DNA from: an uncultured Salinisphaerales bacterium
Lineage (GTDB): Bacteria; Pseudomonadota; Gammaproteobacteria; Nevskiales; CAJXLF01
DNA: 64,000 nucleotides
Assembly: GCA_913055805.1 (NCBI GenBank)
Contig: CAJXLF010000002.1
Location: forward strand, 62,001-126,000
Reading direction: 5' to 3'
Position numbers and translations under genes: made by a program. How positions within the stretch are numbered: the first letter of the stretch is position 1; each line of letters starts with the position of its first letter. The notes beneath the pieces are model-generated. The model searched no databases, was not told where the DNA came from, and saw only the letters and a program-made list of their open reading frames with translations. Positions 30,315 through 39,627 of this stretch are shown here, in pieces.

Positions 30315-30506
30315 TTAGTCCTGCTCGAAATCGCTGGCGGCCTTGAGCACCTGGCGGCCACGGTAGTAACCGTCTTTGGTCACATGGTGACGCAGGTGGG
30401 TTTCTCCGCTGGTCGGATCAATGGAAACCGTTGCGCCACTCAAAGCATCATGGGAACGACGCTTGTCGCGCTTGGAACGGGTCTTGCGATTCTGTTGTAC
30501 GGCCAT
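30315..30506 (-). CDS. rpmF: Ribosomal protein bL32
   Basis: A 63-residue basic large-subunit protein: [24 protein letters not shown], then [19 protein letters not shown]. No zinc-binding cysteines are present, as in many proteobacterial bL32 proteins. It sits four bases after the yceD stop and 33 bases before plsX. Confidence 0.97.
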   Translation of the reverse strand: MAVQQNRKTRSKRDKRRSHDALSGATVSIDPTSGETHLRHHVTKDGYYRGRQVLKAASDFEQD

Positions 30507-30510
30507 GTTC

Positions 30511-31032
30511 TCACCTGGTCGATGGTTTGTTCAGTTTCAAGTCTTTCAACGCGGCAAAGGGGTTAGCCTTTTCCACCTCGCCATTTTGCAGAAGATATTT
30601 CTGCGGCGCTTCGCCCTGCCTGCAATCCTGCGTCTCACTGTGAGCCGCCACCGCAGGCAGAGCCAATAACAATTCGTCTTCAATCAGGTCGTGCAGCAAC
30701 AGCTCGTCGTCGCAAAGCTCAATGCCATCAAAGACATCCTCCTGGCTCGACCCCGTCAGCAATACCGTGTCGATTTCGACCGCCAAAGGCAGTGACAATG
30801 GCCCCAGACAACGCTGGCATTGCAAAACCAGATCCGCTGACAGCTCTCCGCCAAGACGGACACGCCCGTCGAGCCCGCGCTCAACCAGTAAATCCACTTC
30901 AACATCACCTGTTTTCCGGGCCAGTACAGCCTGTAAACGCGGCAAATGTGACATGTCCAGAACGCCTTTTATCGGCATTGCTGCCACAAGAGCTTTCTGA
31001 ACCTGGATTCGAACGGGTATACCCGAAGACAT
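30511..31032 (-). CDS. yceD: YceD/DUF177 family protein
   Basis: A 173-residue protein of the DUF177 family (YceD, linked to 23S rRNA and large-subunit accumulation), typically next to rpmF. The start at ATG 31032 ([15 protein letters not shown]) is chosen because the frame upstream has no family likeness. Marks are the C-x2-C pair [13 protein letters not shown] near residue 72 and [28 protein letters not shown] near 110, the latter being the conserved DUF177 acidic/C region. The stop is four bases before rpmF. Confidence 0.93.
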   Translation of the reverse strand: MSSGIPVRIQVQKALVAAMPIKGVLDMSHLPRLQAVLARKTGDVEVDLLVERGLDGRVRLGGELSADLVLQCQRCLGPLSLPLAVEIDTVLLTGSSQEDVFDGIELCDDELLLHDLIEDELLLALPAVAAHSETQDCRQGEAPQKYLLQNGEVEKANPFAALKDLKLNKPSTR

Positions 31033-31193
31033 AGCGGCGGCGATAATAGTGGCGAACGCCTTTAAAGTCAAAGATTTTGCACCAGGCGACGCATCCAATT
31101 GTGCGCCTGTTCGCCCTGCTGTCATGAGCAATTTCGTCTTTCGGCACACAATCAAGCAGAATACGCAGCCGTAATGACCCAAAAAGCACGCGT

Positions 31194-31778
31194 ATGTCCC
31201 AAACAGCCACTCTGATACTCGCCTCGGGCTCAAGCTATCGCAGGCAGCTGCTTGAACGTCTTGGCATTCCTTTCGAGGTTCAGGCCGCCGATATCGACGA
31301 ATCGCGCAAGCCGGGAGAGCCCGCCAGGGAACTGGCCCTGCGCCTGGCGAGGGAGAAAGCAGCTGCTATCGCCGCGAAAAACCCGGATGCCTGGGTTATC
31401 GGTTCTGACCAGACTCTCGCGCTCGGCGAAGATATTCTCGGCAAGCCCGGCAATCATGAAAACGCCGTGGCTCAGTTACAAAGACTCTCGGGCCAGAAGG
31501 TACGCTTCTACACCAGTTTATGTCTGATCATCCCTGGCGGCAGCCCGCAACTGGAACTGACCGAAATTGCAGTCAGCTTCCGGCAGCTGTCGGACCAGGA
31601 AATCGAGAATTATCTGCAACAGGAGCCCGCGTATGATTGCGCGGGTAGCTGCAAAGCCGAAGGTTTGGGCATTACCCTGGTCGAGTCGATCTCAAGCGAT
31701 GACCCAACAGCCCTCATCGGTTTGCCCCTGATTCAGTTGCGCCGCTTGCTGGCCCAGGCCGGACTCGCCTTGCCCTAG
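31194..31778 (+). CDS. Maf-family nucleotide pyrophosphatase (YceF type)
   Basis: A 194-residue Maf protein that hydrolyses nucleoside triphosphates to monophosphates; the YceF branch prefers 7-methyl-GTP. Marks are LILASGSSYRRQLLERLGIPFE, the P-loop-like ASxSxxR segment; DAWVIGSDQTLALGEDILGKPG with the catalytic Asp; and YDCAGSCKAEGLGITLVESISSDDPTALIGLPL. The CAGSCKAEG sequence favours YceF over YhdE (dTTP/UTP), but substrate is an inference. Divergent from yceD with a gap of 161 bases. Confidence 0.93.
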   Translation: MSQTATLILASGSSYRRQLLERLGIPFEVQAADIDESRKPGEPARELALRLAREKAAAIAAKNPDAWVIGSDQTLALGEDILGKPGNHENAVAQLQRLSGQKVRFYTSLCLIIPGGSPQLELTEIAVSFRQLSDQEIENYLQQEPAYDCAGSCKAEGLGITLVESISSDDPTALIGLPLIQLRRLLAQAGLALP

Positions 31779-31812
31779 ACTGCCTTGTCTTTCGCTGTTC
31801 AGACGGAAACAG

Positions 31813-32706
31813 CTACATCTGCTCCGGATCGAAGCCTGCGTTTTCCAGCAACTGCAACAACCCATGATCACCGGGCAGATGCATGGCGCCCACGACCACC
31901 AGACTGTTCTTGTCGCGCTTGAGCAAGTCCAGCACGACTGGCAGCCACTTCTGATTACGTTCGCGTATGAAGCGATTGTAAAGGGCTGGATAGTCATCCT
32001 GGGCCAACTCCAGGAGATCTTCCATATCCCCGTCATCACCATCAGCCCAGATTTCATACAGCTCATTCGGGTCGTAGTCTATTTCGTCAAGACTCTCCAG
32101 CGTCATCCGCAGATAATCCTGCTGCATGGCCGAATCCATGGCAGTGAAAAATTCGCCCTGCTCCTCTACGGTTTCCAGAGTAATGATTTCCTTGTTCGCG
32201 GGCACTGCCTTCTGGTAGAAATGCCGGTCAACACCCAGCTCCGCCTTGAAATGATGCTTCGCGTAAACACTCATCTCGATGGTTAGCGCCGCCAGCCAGG
32301 GGCGATAACGGTTGAGCATGGACACGGGCAACTGCAGCTTCTGTACCGTCTCGGCGTAGGGCCCCAGCACTCCTGTGTTCAGCTCATTCATCAGAGTCTG
32401 ACCTTCGGGATACATGCCGGCGTTGAGCAAACCCATTTGCGTCTCTTCCTGCCCTACAGCCCCGATATCAGTCTCGAATACCAGCACATCACTCAGGCGG
32501 TAGGCCTGCTCCATGGCGTCCGGCAACGGATAGGCGGAAGCCGGCAGCAAGTGCATGGAACCCAGCAGGTACACAGAACCACCTGCCCCTTTGACATGCC
32601 AGAGAAAACTTTCGGCCGTCGCCGGCCCGGCGACTGCAAATAGCAGAAAACCTGCGATCAACGCGCCTGCGATTCTGTTCATCAATTTCCTGAAAACTGT
32701 CAACAT
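31813..32706 (-). CDS. TraB/GumN family protein, exported
   Basis: A 297-residue TraB/GumN-fold protein. From ATG 32706 it has a signal peptide (IAGALIAGFLLFAVAGPATA-ES near residue 33). The conserved pieces are LLGSMHLLPASAYPLP near residue 45, with a GxxH motif, and NSLVVVGAMHLPGDHGLLQLLENAGF at the end, with a second GxxH; TIKI/TraB-type metalloprotease or hydrolase activity has been proposed for the family, but no substrate is known here. ATG 32682 is an alternative start. It shares a convergent end with maf (gap of 34) and is 97 bases downstream of the HAD gene. Confidence 0.85.
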   Translation of the reverse strand: MLTVFRKLMNRIAGALIAGFLLFAVAGPATAESFLWHVKGAGGSVYLLGSMHLLPASAYPLPDAMEQAYRLSDVLVFETDIGAVGQEETQMGLLNAGMYPEGQTLMNELNTGVLGPYAETVQKLQLPVSMLNRYRPWLAALTIEMSVYAKHHFKAELGVDRHFYQKAVPANKEIITLETVEEQGEFFTAMDSAMQQDYLRMTLESLDEIDYDPNELYEIWADGDDGDMEDLLELAQDDYPALYNRFIRERNQKWLPVVLDLLKRDKNSLVVVGAMHLPGDHGLLQLLENAGFDPEQM

Positions 32707-32803
32707 TCCTGTCCTTCCGTTATCCCGCAACCGGCACCGGCCCGCACTGTACGCATTATTCACCACCCGACGGCCGTTGCCTATGCATGCCAGGTATTCT
32801 GTC

Positions 32804-33463
32804 TCATTGCGCCAACCATAGGGGAAGGTCGGCCACGGAATCCAGCACAGCCAGCGCTCCCGACCGATGCAAGCGGTCATGATCATGTACGCCGCAGCCA
32901 ACCGCCAGCGCCGGCACTTCAGCCGTGCCGGCCATCACCATATCGAATTCGGTATCACCGATCATGAGCGCCCTGCCCGGCTCGGTAGCGGTTCTCAGAA
33001 GAATATCGTGCAGCATGCGCGGATCGGGCTTGTTGGCCGATTCGTCGGCACAGCGGCTGATGGCGAAGTAATCCTGCAGCCCGCTCTCCCGTAAAGCGCG
33101 ATCCAGCCCGCGGCGGCTTTTCCCGGTAGCTATAGCCAGCGCGTAGCCCTCCTGACGCAAATGCTCCAGCGTTTCCTGCACCCCCTCGAACAAACTCGCA
33201 GGTTCGTGCGTAACCCCCGAGAACCGTTGGCCGTATTCACGCAACAAGCCATCCATTTCCGTGGGCGTCAGTTCCGGATACAGGCTGCAAAAGGCGTCCC
33301 GCAACCCGAGGCCGATTAACTCGCTGATCTGCTTGGGCGCCCTTGCCGGCAAGCCCATCATTTCAATAGCGTGAGTCGCACTGGCTACTATGTGGCTGGC
33401 GGAATCCATCAGGGTGCCATCCCAGTCGAAGATGAGCAGCTCGTAGCTATCGACCGTACTCAT
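32804..33463 (-). CDS. HAD-superfamily phosphatase (phosphoglycolate phosphatase-like)
   Basis: A 219-residue HAD hydrolase: motif I FDWDGTLMDSASHI at residues 11-24, with nucleophile Asp and acid Asp; motif II IATGKSRRGLDRA; motif III KPDPRMLHDIL; motif IV ALMIGDTEFDMVMA. The helical cap is of the small C1 type. In many gammaproteobacteria a gene of this kind follows rluC; substrate is not settled (phosphoglycolate or another small phosphate ester). It overlaps rluC by four bases (ATGA), a clear sign of an operon. Confidence 0.92.
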   Translation of the reverse strand: MSTVDSYELLIFDWDGTLMDSASHIVASATHAIEMMGLPARAPKQISELIGLGLRDAFCSLYPELTPTEMDGLLREYGQRFSGVTHEPASLFEGVQETLEHLRQEGYALAIATGKSRRGLDRALRESGLQDYFAISRCADESANKPDPRMLHDILLRTATEPGRALMIGDTEFDMVMAGTAEVPALAVGCGVHDHDRLHRSGALAVLDSVADLPLWLAQ

Positions 33464-34404
33464 GCGGCCGCCTTTTCAATGTTTTCCAGCACCAGGTTCA
33501 ACTCCTCGGGTAAATCAGCGCATACCTCGATCACGTGTCCGTTCATATCCAGATTCAGGCGCCAGGCGTGCAGAAACATGCGACGCAATCCGAAAGCCTT
33601 CATCCTGCGAATGGCGCCCTGATCACCGTATTTATCGTCACCCGCCACCGGATGCCCGCATTCGCTTGCATGAACGCGAATCTGGTGCATTCTACCGGTA
33701 CCGATCTGCACCTCCATCAGACTGGCCTGCGGCCAGATGCGCAACGGCCGGAAATGGCTGATGGCATCACGCCCTTCGGCATCATGTTCCACGATGCGCT
33801 CACCCCCCCTTTGTCGTTGTGCCTGCAAGGCCAGACAGACGTCCTTTTCCCCCTGCTGCCATTGACCCACCACCAGGGCCTGATAAAGCTTCACATGTTT
33901 GCCGCTGCGAAAGCCCTCGTGCAAGACGCCCAGCGCTTCACGTGACTTGGCCAGCACCAGACAACCGCTGGTGCCGCGATCCAGACGATGCGCAAGTTCC
34001 AGAAAGTCCAGGTCGCTGCGGGCAAAGCTCATTGCCTCAATCAGTCCGAATTTGAGACCGCTGCCACCATGCACAGCCAATCCCGCGGGTTTGTTGATAA
34101 CCAGCAGATCGCTGTCCTCATGCAGAATCCGGCCCAGCAGGCGTTCACAAAGCGCATCCGGCGGACGAATCTCCCCGGCCTCCGGCTGGCGTACCGGCGG
34201 CACCCTGACCTGGTCGCCGTGCCGCAGACGGTAGGTGGGCTTGATTCTCCCCTTGTTGACCCGCACCTGCCCGCTCCTGAGCAGGCGGTAGACATGCGAG
34301 CGGGGCACGTTTTTCAGTATCTTGAGCAGGAAGTTATCTATGCGCTGGCCGGCTTCGGCAGACCCAACCTCGAAATAACGCACAGCGTGAAAATTCTGTG
34401 GCAA
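33460..34404 (-). CDS. rluC: 23S rRNA pseudouridine synthase RluC
   Basis: A 314-residue RluA-family enzyme that modifies U955, U2504 and U2580 of 23S rRNA. The best start is TTG at 34404 with GGTGAGG upstream: it gives the family length and the N-terminus NFHAVRYFEVGSAEAGQRIDNFLL. An S4 domain (about 20-80) leads to the catalytic part ELAHRLDRGTSGCLVLAKS near 155, with Asp in RLDRxTSG, and IGTGRMHQIRVHASECGHPVAGDDKYGD. A longer reading frame runs to 34608 but has no homology. Divergent from rne, as usual. Confidence 0.95.
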   Translation of the reverse strand: MPQNFHAVRYFEVGSAEAGQRIDNFLLKILKNVPRSHVYRLLRSGQVRVNKGRIKPTYRLRHGDQVRVPPVRQPEAGEIRPPDALCERLLGRILHEDSDLLVINKPAGLAVHGGSGLKFGLIEAMSFARSDLDFLELAHRLDRGTSGCLVLAKSREALGVLHEGFRSGKHVKLYQALVVGQWQQGEKDVCLALQAQRQRGGERIVEHDAEGRDAISHFRPLRIWPQASLMEVQIGTGRMHQIRVHASECGHPVAGDDKYGDQGAIRRMKAFGLRRMFLHAWRLNLDMNGHVIEVCADLPEELNLVLENIEKAAA

Positions 34405-34803
34405 AATAGCCTCACCAAGAGATTTAAGAAGCTTGGAATGGTTTACCCTTGACCCTGCCTGCGGGAACCGGGTTCCCCGGCAAGAGTCAAGATTACCGGC
34501 CGCACAAGCACTGCATGCAGTGTGGCGGTAGATGAAAAGTCTAAAGCATAGCGTTGCTGCCGTCTGTTTTTGGAATAATTCCCGGTCGGCAACACGCCAT
34601 CTACCCACTGTGCGGCAATACGCAACCCGTTAACCCGCGCTCCCGACGCGTTTCGGAGTGGCAAGCACAGGAGAGACCGTTGCTTTTGATATCAACGGCT
34701 TATGTCCTAGCATCGATGCTGCGCCGACTGTCTGACAGTCTGGTGCAGTATTCGCGTGTCTGCCCATCCGACACCGGTCGAGCGCTAGTCGAGATACCTA
34801 TAA
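34405..34803 (+). promoter_or_regulatory. rluC-rne gap; probable rne leader with palindromes
   Basis: This 399-base gap is the largest without a gene. It is where the long self-regulatory leader of rne is expected (in E. coli the rne 5' UTR is about 360 bases and is bound by RNase E). I see four symmetrical elements on the way to the ATG: GGGAACC-G-GGTTCCC (34463-34477), the perfect 14-bp palindrome CACTGCATGCAGTG (34509-34522) flanked by CCGC/GCGG, AGCATCGATGCT (34709-34720), and GACTGT-CTG-ACAGTC (34726-34740). A weaker CCGTTG/CAACGG hairpin is at 34677-34698. Transcription start is not visible. Confidence 0.55.
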
Positions 34804-37419
34804 ATGAAACGTATTCTGATCAACGCATCGCAGCCGGAAGAGCTGCGTGTGGCCATCGTGGATGGCCAGAAACTCAACGACCTGGACATTGAGGTCCCCA
34901 GTAGCAAACAGCGCAAGGCCAACGTATACAAGGGGAAAATTACCCGCGTCGAGCCCAGTCTCGAGGCTGCCTTTGTAGATTACGGCTCCGAGCGGCATGG
35001 CTTCCTGCCTCTGAAGGAAGTTGCCCGCAGTTACTTCAAACAGGACCCTGGCGGCGGACGCGTCAACATCGCGAACGTGTTGGAAGAAGGCCAGGAAGTC
35101 ATCGTCCAGGTCGACAAGGAAGAACGCGGCAATAAAGGCGCTGCTCTGACCACCTTTCTGAGTCTGGCGGGCCGTTACCTGGTGCTGATGCCCAACAACC
35201 CCCGGGCTGGCGGCGTTTCCCGCCGCATCGAAGGCGACGATCGCAGTGAACTGCGCGAAGCCATGGCTGACCTGGAAATTCCGCAGGGCGTGGGCGTTAT
35301 TGCGCGCACAGCCGGCGTCGGCCGTAGCGCCGAAGAACTGCAATGGGATCTGGATTATCTGTTGCAGGTATGGAAAGCCATTGAAACTGCCGCCAGCGAG
35401 CGCGCCGCGCCTTTCCTGATTTACCAGGAAAGCAACGTGGTCATCCGCGCACTGCGTGATTATCTGCGCAAGGATATCGGTGAAATCATCATTGATGATG
35501 AGAAAGTGCATCAACAGGCGCATGATTTCATGCAGCAGATCATGCCTAATAACCTGCGCAAGCTGAAACTTTACAGCGATACCATTCCCCTCTTCTCGCG
35601 CTTCCAGATTGAAAGCCAGATCGAATCGGCATTCAGGCGTACGGTGCAGCTGCCATCCGGCGGCTCTCTGGTGATTGACCACACTGAAGCACTGGTCTCT
35701 ATCGACATCAACTCCTCACGCGCCACCGGTGGCGCTGATATTGAGGAAACCGCACTCAATACCAACCTGGAAGCCGCTGACGAAATCGCCCGTCAGCTGC
35801 GCCTGCGTGACATGGGCGGACTCATCGTGATCGATTTCATCGACATGAGTTCCAACAAGGCTCAACGTGATGTGGAAGAACGGTTGCGTGAAGCCGTCAG
35901 CATCGACCGCGCCCGTATCCAGATCGGACGTATTTCCCGTTTCGGCCTGTTGGAAATGTCACGTCAACGTCTGCGCCCCTCGCTGGGAGAGCACAGTCAT
36001 GAGGTCTGCCCGCGCTGTAACGGCCAGGGCACCATTCGCAACATAGAATCACTTGCACTGTCGGTTTTACGCCTGGTCGAGGAAGAAGCCCTCAAGGACC
36101 GCACTGCAAGAGTGATTGCCCTGGTACCGGTGTCGGTAGGCAGTTTCCTGCTGAACGAAAAGCGCCTGCTACTGAGTGAACTGGAAGCACGCTGCAAGAC
36201 GCAACTTACTGTCGTGCCCAACGAGCACATGGAAACCCCGCATTACGAGGTACGCCGCATACGCGACGACCAGATGCAGGAAGACGACAATAGCGCGGAA
36301 AGTCACGAGTTGGTGGCAGGTACCGCCTCCCCGGGAGACGTAGAGATCATTACCGACCGTTCCCGCCCGGTGATTATTGAAGAACCCGCCGTGCGCCAGG
36401 TCATGCCGACCACGCCAGCACCCGGCGCCGCCGCGCCCGAACAGGAAGAAACCAGCACACAACGCCCAGGCCTGCTGCAGCGCCTGGCGCTCTGGTTCAA
36501 GACACTGTTTGCCAGCGCCGAAGAACCCGCCAGACGCAGCACCCAGTCCAGCGAACAGACTCAGCGCAGCCGCCAATCCCAGAGCGGCCAGCAACGTCGT
36601 GGCAACGGCCGCAACCAGCAACAAGGCAATCGCCGCAGGAATCAGCAACGCCGTGGAGATAGCGAGAATCGCTCACGCGGCAACAGACAAGGCGCCAGTG
36701 GTCAGAAACGTGATCAGTCGGGCGCAGCAAAGAAGCCTACCGGCAATGAAGGGCGCCCGTCACAGCAACGCAACCAAGCCAAACCTGCAGCGTCGGGTAG
36801 CGAGGCTGGTGGTGACAACCAGACCCAGGATGCCGATAGCCAGCAGACTGCTGAACAGAAGAACCGTGACGAAGGCAGTAATGCCAATCGCCGCCGACGC
36901 GGGCGTCGCGGCGGCCGCCGGAATCGTCGTGGCGCTCAGGGCGAAGGCCAGAGCACACAGGCCGGCACCTCTTCAGGTCCACAGGACGAAGCACAGGAAT
37001 CCAAAACACAGAGCCGTGACAGCGGTCGGGACAAGGTCGAAGCGGATAACAAACCAGCTGTAAAAGACTCACAGCCAGAGAGACCGCCCTCATCCCCCGC
37101 TACGCCTGCTGAAAGCAAGACGGCAAAACCCCGGGACGACAGTAGCAATATCACAGCTGCAACACCGTCTGCGGCCACACCGCCGGCAACAAGAAGCGAT
37201 AAGCCGGACGTGCCCAGGACCCAGCCCGAGACGAACACAGTGACAGCGCCGAGCACGCCCACCCGCGCCGCAGCACCCGCAGCACCCGCAGCACCCGCAG
37301 CCAAGCCTGAATCCACTCAGGCATCGAGCCTGGTGCAGGTGGAAACCCGGCGTGCCCCGGGCAATGACAATAGTGACGCCGGCAGCCGTTCACAGGAAAG
37401 CACTTCCAAAACGGAATAG
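34804..37419 (+). CDS. rne: Ribonuclease E
   Basis: An 871-residue endonuclease, organiser of the degradosome. The catalytic half begins [30 protein letters not shown] and includes the S1 domain (about 38-120), 5' sensor, DNase I-like part (SIDINSSR near 300 and [11 protein letters not shown] near 340 with the two metal-binding Asp residues) and the Zn link CPRC at 402-405. The C-terminal half is disordered: amphipathic membrane anchor [16 protein letters not shown] near 555, an Arg-rich RNA-binding stretch [17 protein letters not shown] near 695, and low-complexity Pro/Ala/Gln tracts. The end has a nonamer DNA repeat coding Ala-Ala-Pro. Confidence 0.98.
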   Translation: MKRILINASQPEELRVAIVDGQKLNDLDIEVPSSKQRKANVYKGKITRVEPSLEAAFVDYGSERHGFLPLKEVARSYFKQDPGGGRVNIANVLEEGQEVIVQVDKEERGNKGAALTTFLSLAGRYLVLMPNNPRAGGVSRRIEGDDRSELREAMADLEIPQGVGVIARTAGVGRSAEELQWDLDYLLQVWKAIETAASERAAPFLIYQESNVVIRALRDYLRKDIGEIIIDDEKVHQQAHDFMQQIMPNNLRKLKLYSDTIPLFSRFQIESQIESAFRRTVQLPSGGSLVIDHTEALVSIDINSSRATGGADIEETALNTNLEAADEIARQLRLRDMGGLIVIDFIDMSSNKAQRDVEERLREAVSIDRARIQIGRISRFGLLEMSRQRLRPSLGEHSHEVCPRCNGQGTIRNIESLALSVLRLVEEEALKDRTARVIALVPVSVGSFLLNEKRLLLSELEARCKTQLTVVPNEHMETPHYEVRRIRDDQMQEDDNSAESHELVAGTASPGDVEIITDRSRPVIIEEPAVRQVMPTTPAPGAAAPEQEETSTQRPGLLQRLALWFKTLFASAEEPARRSTQSSEQTQRSRQSQSGQQRRGNGRNQQQGNRRRNQQRRGDSENRSRGNRQGASGQKRDQSGAAKKPTGNEGRPSQQRNQAKPAASGSEAGGDNQTQDADSQQTAEQKNRDEGSNANRRRRGRRGGRRNRRGAQGEGQSTQAGTSSGPQDEAQESKTQSRDSGRDKVEADNKPAVKDSQPERPPSSPATPAESKTAKPRDDSSNITAATPSAATPPATRSDKPDVPRTQPETNTVTAPSTPTRAAAPAAPAAPAAKPESTQASSLVQVETRRAPGNDNSDAGSRSQESTSKTE
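37271..37301 (+). repeat. 9-bp tandem repeat in rne tail
   Basis: CAGCACCCG is present three times in a row from 37271, followed by a partial fourth unit, coding Ala-Ala-Pro repeats in the disordered RNase E tail. A replication-slippage site; copy number may differ between strains without breaking the frame. Confidence 0.8.
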
Positions 37420-37421
37420 TC

Positions 37422-37694
37422 TTGTCACTGCAATCCCTGCCTCTTTCCAGGCTGCGCCAATGTATCGGGCGCAGTCTGGAAATTCAGGGACGCCGATGTC
37501 AGGTCATCGATATTCTCGAAGATGGTCCGCAAATGGTGATCCAGGTTATTGGTGAGGTCAGCATTCAGGCAGACCAATGGGGTGAGGCGCACCGTCGCAC
37601 GCCTGAAACCTTCTCTATGGTGGTCTACGATGAAGCGACAGGCCGAATCAACCCGCTGCTAAGCAAACTGCTGGAAGAACAAACAGGAAACTAG
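37422..37694 (+). CDS. Small unknown protein downstream of rne
   Basis: A 90-residue unrecognised protein starting at TTG 37422, two bases after the rne stop. Sequence LRQCIGRSLEIQGRRCQVIDILEDGPQMVIQVI and WGEAHRRTPETFSMVVYDEATGRINPLLSKLLEEQ suggests a small beta-rich domain with an amphipathic C-terminus; no signal or membrane segment. Its stop TAG shares the CTAG tetranucleotide with the kdsB stop on the other strand. It is probably expressed with rne. Confidence 0.6.
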   Translation: MSLQSLPLSRLRQCIGRSLEIQGRRCQVIDILEDGPQMVIQVIGEVSIQADQWGEAHRRTPETFSMVVYDEATGRINPLLSKLLEEQTGN

Positions 37695-38452
37695 TTGTGC
37701 CGGAAGCGTTGCTCAAGGCATTGTGCGGCACGCAGCAGATCCGCCTCTGTATCCACGCCAGGACCGGGTTCGGCTGTCGCCTCATGAACGAATATGCACA
37801 TGCCATTTTCCAGCGCACGTAACTGCTCGAGCGCCTCGCTGTTTTCCAGAAGTCCGGCGGGCAGACTGCTGAAGCGGCGCAACGCTCCCACACGATAGCC
37901 GTAAATCCCTAGATGCCCGAAAGCGCCGGCTGACGGCAGTGTACCGGAGGCATCCCGGTTGTATGGAATGGCAGAGCGGCTGAAATACAGCGCCTTGCCT
38001 TCGTTGTCGAAAACCACCTTCACAAGGTTCGGATTCTGCCAATCCTCATAGCTGCTTATGCGATGACAAAGGGTGGAAATATCTGCCTCGGGATGTTCAT
38101 TGAACATATCGGCAACCTGCTGAATGACCTGCGGCGGCATACAAGGCTCGTCACCCTGCAGATTGACGACGATATCTTCATCCTGCCAACCCATACGCCC
38201 TGCCACTTCATTGATGCGGTCAGTACCGGAAGCATGTCCTGGATCTGTCAGACAAACACCCGCGCCCAGCGCAGTGGCCACATCTGCTATAGCCTGATCG
38301 TCTACGGCAATAACAATTTCTTCCGCACCGCTTTCCCGGGCGCGCTCATATACGTGCGCCAGCATGGGGCGGCCGGCAATTTCACGCAGCACCTTGCCCG
38401 GCAACCGGGTGGAACCCATTCTGGCCGGAATCACGACCCGGAAACTGCTCAT
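37691..38452 (-). CDS. kdsB: CMP-Kdo synthetase (3-deoxy-manno-octulosonate cytidylyltransferase)
   Basis: A 253-residue enzyme that activates Kdo as CMP-Kdo. It begins [35 protein letters not shown], the CTP-binding loop, and has [23 protein letters not shown] and [30 protein letters not shown] follows. Product feeds LpxL-type Kdo transfer to lipid A and, plausibly, KpsS at 3.5 kb. It overlaps the Trm112-like gene by four bases at its start and shares the CTAG stop with the convergent gene. Confidence 0.97.
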   Translation of the reverse strand: MSSFRVVIPARMGSTRLPGKVLREIAGRPMLAHVYERARESGAEEIVIAVDDQAIADVATALGAGVCLTDPGHASGTDRINEVAGRMGWQDEDIVVNLQGDEPCMPPQVIQQVADMFNEHPEADISTLCHRISSYEDWQNPNLVKVVFDNEGKALYFSRSAIPYNRDASGTLPSAGAFGHLGIYGYRVGALRRFSSLPAGLLENSEALEQLRALENGMCIFVHEATAEPGPGVDTEADLLRAAQCLEQRFRHN

Positions 38453-38637
38453 TCGACGACCTCGTCGTCCTGCAATACACGGGCTTCCTCGGCCAGCATG
38501 ACCGGCACCTTGTCGCGCACCGGATATGCCAGTCGCTCATGCCGGCATACCAGTTCTTCCGCGTCTTCGAATTGATGCAGCACCAGCGGTCCCTTGCATT
38601 CAGGGCAAACCAGTATCTCAAGCAGCTTTTTATCCAT
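38449..38637 (-). CDS. Trm112/YcaR family small protein
   Basis: A 62-residue zinc-ribbon-like protein: [48 protein letters not shown], the UPF0434/Trm112 pattern with CPEC and a later Cys. In bacteria its role is unknown; in eukaryotes Trm112 activates methyltransferases. Between lpxK and kdsB, overlapping both by a few bases, as in many gammaproteobacteria. Confidence 0.93.
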   Translation of the reverse strand: MDKKLLEILVCPECKGPLVLHQFEDAEELVCRHERLAYPVRDKVPVMLAEEARVLQDDEVVE

Positions 38638-39622
38638 CGGATTTCCGTATTGTGTTCAGTCTTTCCAGCAGGCTCGCCAGCGCATTCTCTGCCCGCGCGT
38701 TGAATATGGCCTCAACCGGCACATACCAACTGTCGGGCGGCGCAATACCGCGGCATTTTACCGCGTCCTTCTCCGTCATCAGCACTACCGAACCCCGGAA
38801 ATTTTCCAGTTCCGGGCCAGTGAAAGCATGGTGATCAGCAAAGGCATGCTCGGCTACTTCCAGCCCGGCTGCTCTCAGCTGATCAAAGAATCGCTGTGGA
38901 TTACCTATAGCCGCAATGGCGTGGATGGTCTTGCCGGCAAAAAACGCCAGCGGCCGTTTCCCGCCATCAGCCAGATTGACCGCTTCTGTCTGGATCAACT
39001 GCATGGCGGCTTCGTCGTCACGGCCTCCGTTCACGATCACCGCATCAACTTTCTGCAGACGCCAGGCGGATTCGCGTAACGGGCCCGCGGGCAAAAGCCA
39101 GCCATTACCGAGGCGGCGTTGCGCGTCGATGACGGCGATCTCGATATCCCTGCCCATGGCGTAATGCTGCATACCATCATCACTGATGACGACATTGACG
39201 TCTGTCTGCGCCAGCAAATAACGCACAGCGCGCACCCGATCAGGATCGACAACCACGGGACAAGTGCTGCGGGCAGCCAATAAACAGGGTTCGTCCCCGG
39301 CTTCTGCCGCCGTAGTGCCAGCCGCCACCAACAAAGGATAGCCGGCTGTTCCTCCATAACCTCGACTGACCACACCCGGCTTCCAGCCAGCGGCCTGCAG
39401 CCGGGCCAGCAGCGCCAGCGTCATGGGCGTTTTCCCGGTGCCACCCACAGAAATATTGCCCACTACAATCACCGGCACGGGAAAGGAGTGACGTTTAAGC
39501 AGCCCGCAGCGATAAGCCAGCCGCCGGAGAGCAGACAACAGCGCAAATAGCAGGCTTAATGGCGACAGGCAGGCCGCTGCCAAGCCAAAACGCCGGTACC
39601 AGATATTTTCAGGAAAATTCAC
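38630..39622 (-). CDS. lpxK: Tetraacyldisaccharide 4'-kinase LpxK
   Basis: A 330-residue membrane-bound kinase adding the 4' phosphate to the lipid A precursor. The N-terminal hydrophobic helix (about 10-32: [26 protein letters not shown]) is followed by the P-loop [22 protein letters not shown] near 50 and [59 protein letters not shown], with the conserved DDGxQH. Follows msbA with a five-base gap and overlaps the Trm112-like gene. Confidence 0.96.
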   Translation of the reverse strand: MNFPENIWYRRFGLAAACLSPLSLLFALLSALRRLAYRCGLLKRHSFPVPVIVVGNISVGGTGKTPMTLALLARLQAAGWKPGVVSRGYGGTAGYPLLVAAGTTAAEAGDEPCLLAARSTCPVVVDPDRVRAVRYLLAQTDVNVVISDDGMQHYAMGRDIEIAVIDAQRRLGNGWLLPAGPLRESAWRLQKVDAVIVNGGRDDEAAMQLIQTEAVNLADGGKRPLAFFAGKTIHAIAAIGNPQRFFDQLRAAGLEVAEHAFADHHAFTGPELENFRGSVVLMTEKDAVKCRGIAPPDSWYVPVEAIFNARAENALASLLERLNTIRKSDG

Positions 39623-39627
39623 AATAC

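Noticed and set aside
34521-34535. GGCGGTAG in the rne leader resembling the start of an ops element
   Set aside because: Only eight of the usual twelve bases match, and rne is not a known RfaH-type target; the bases belong to a palindromic region.
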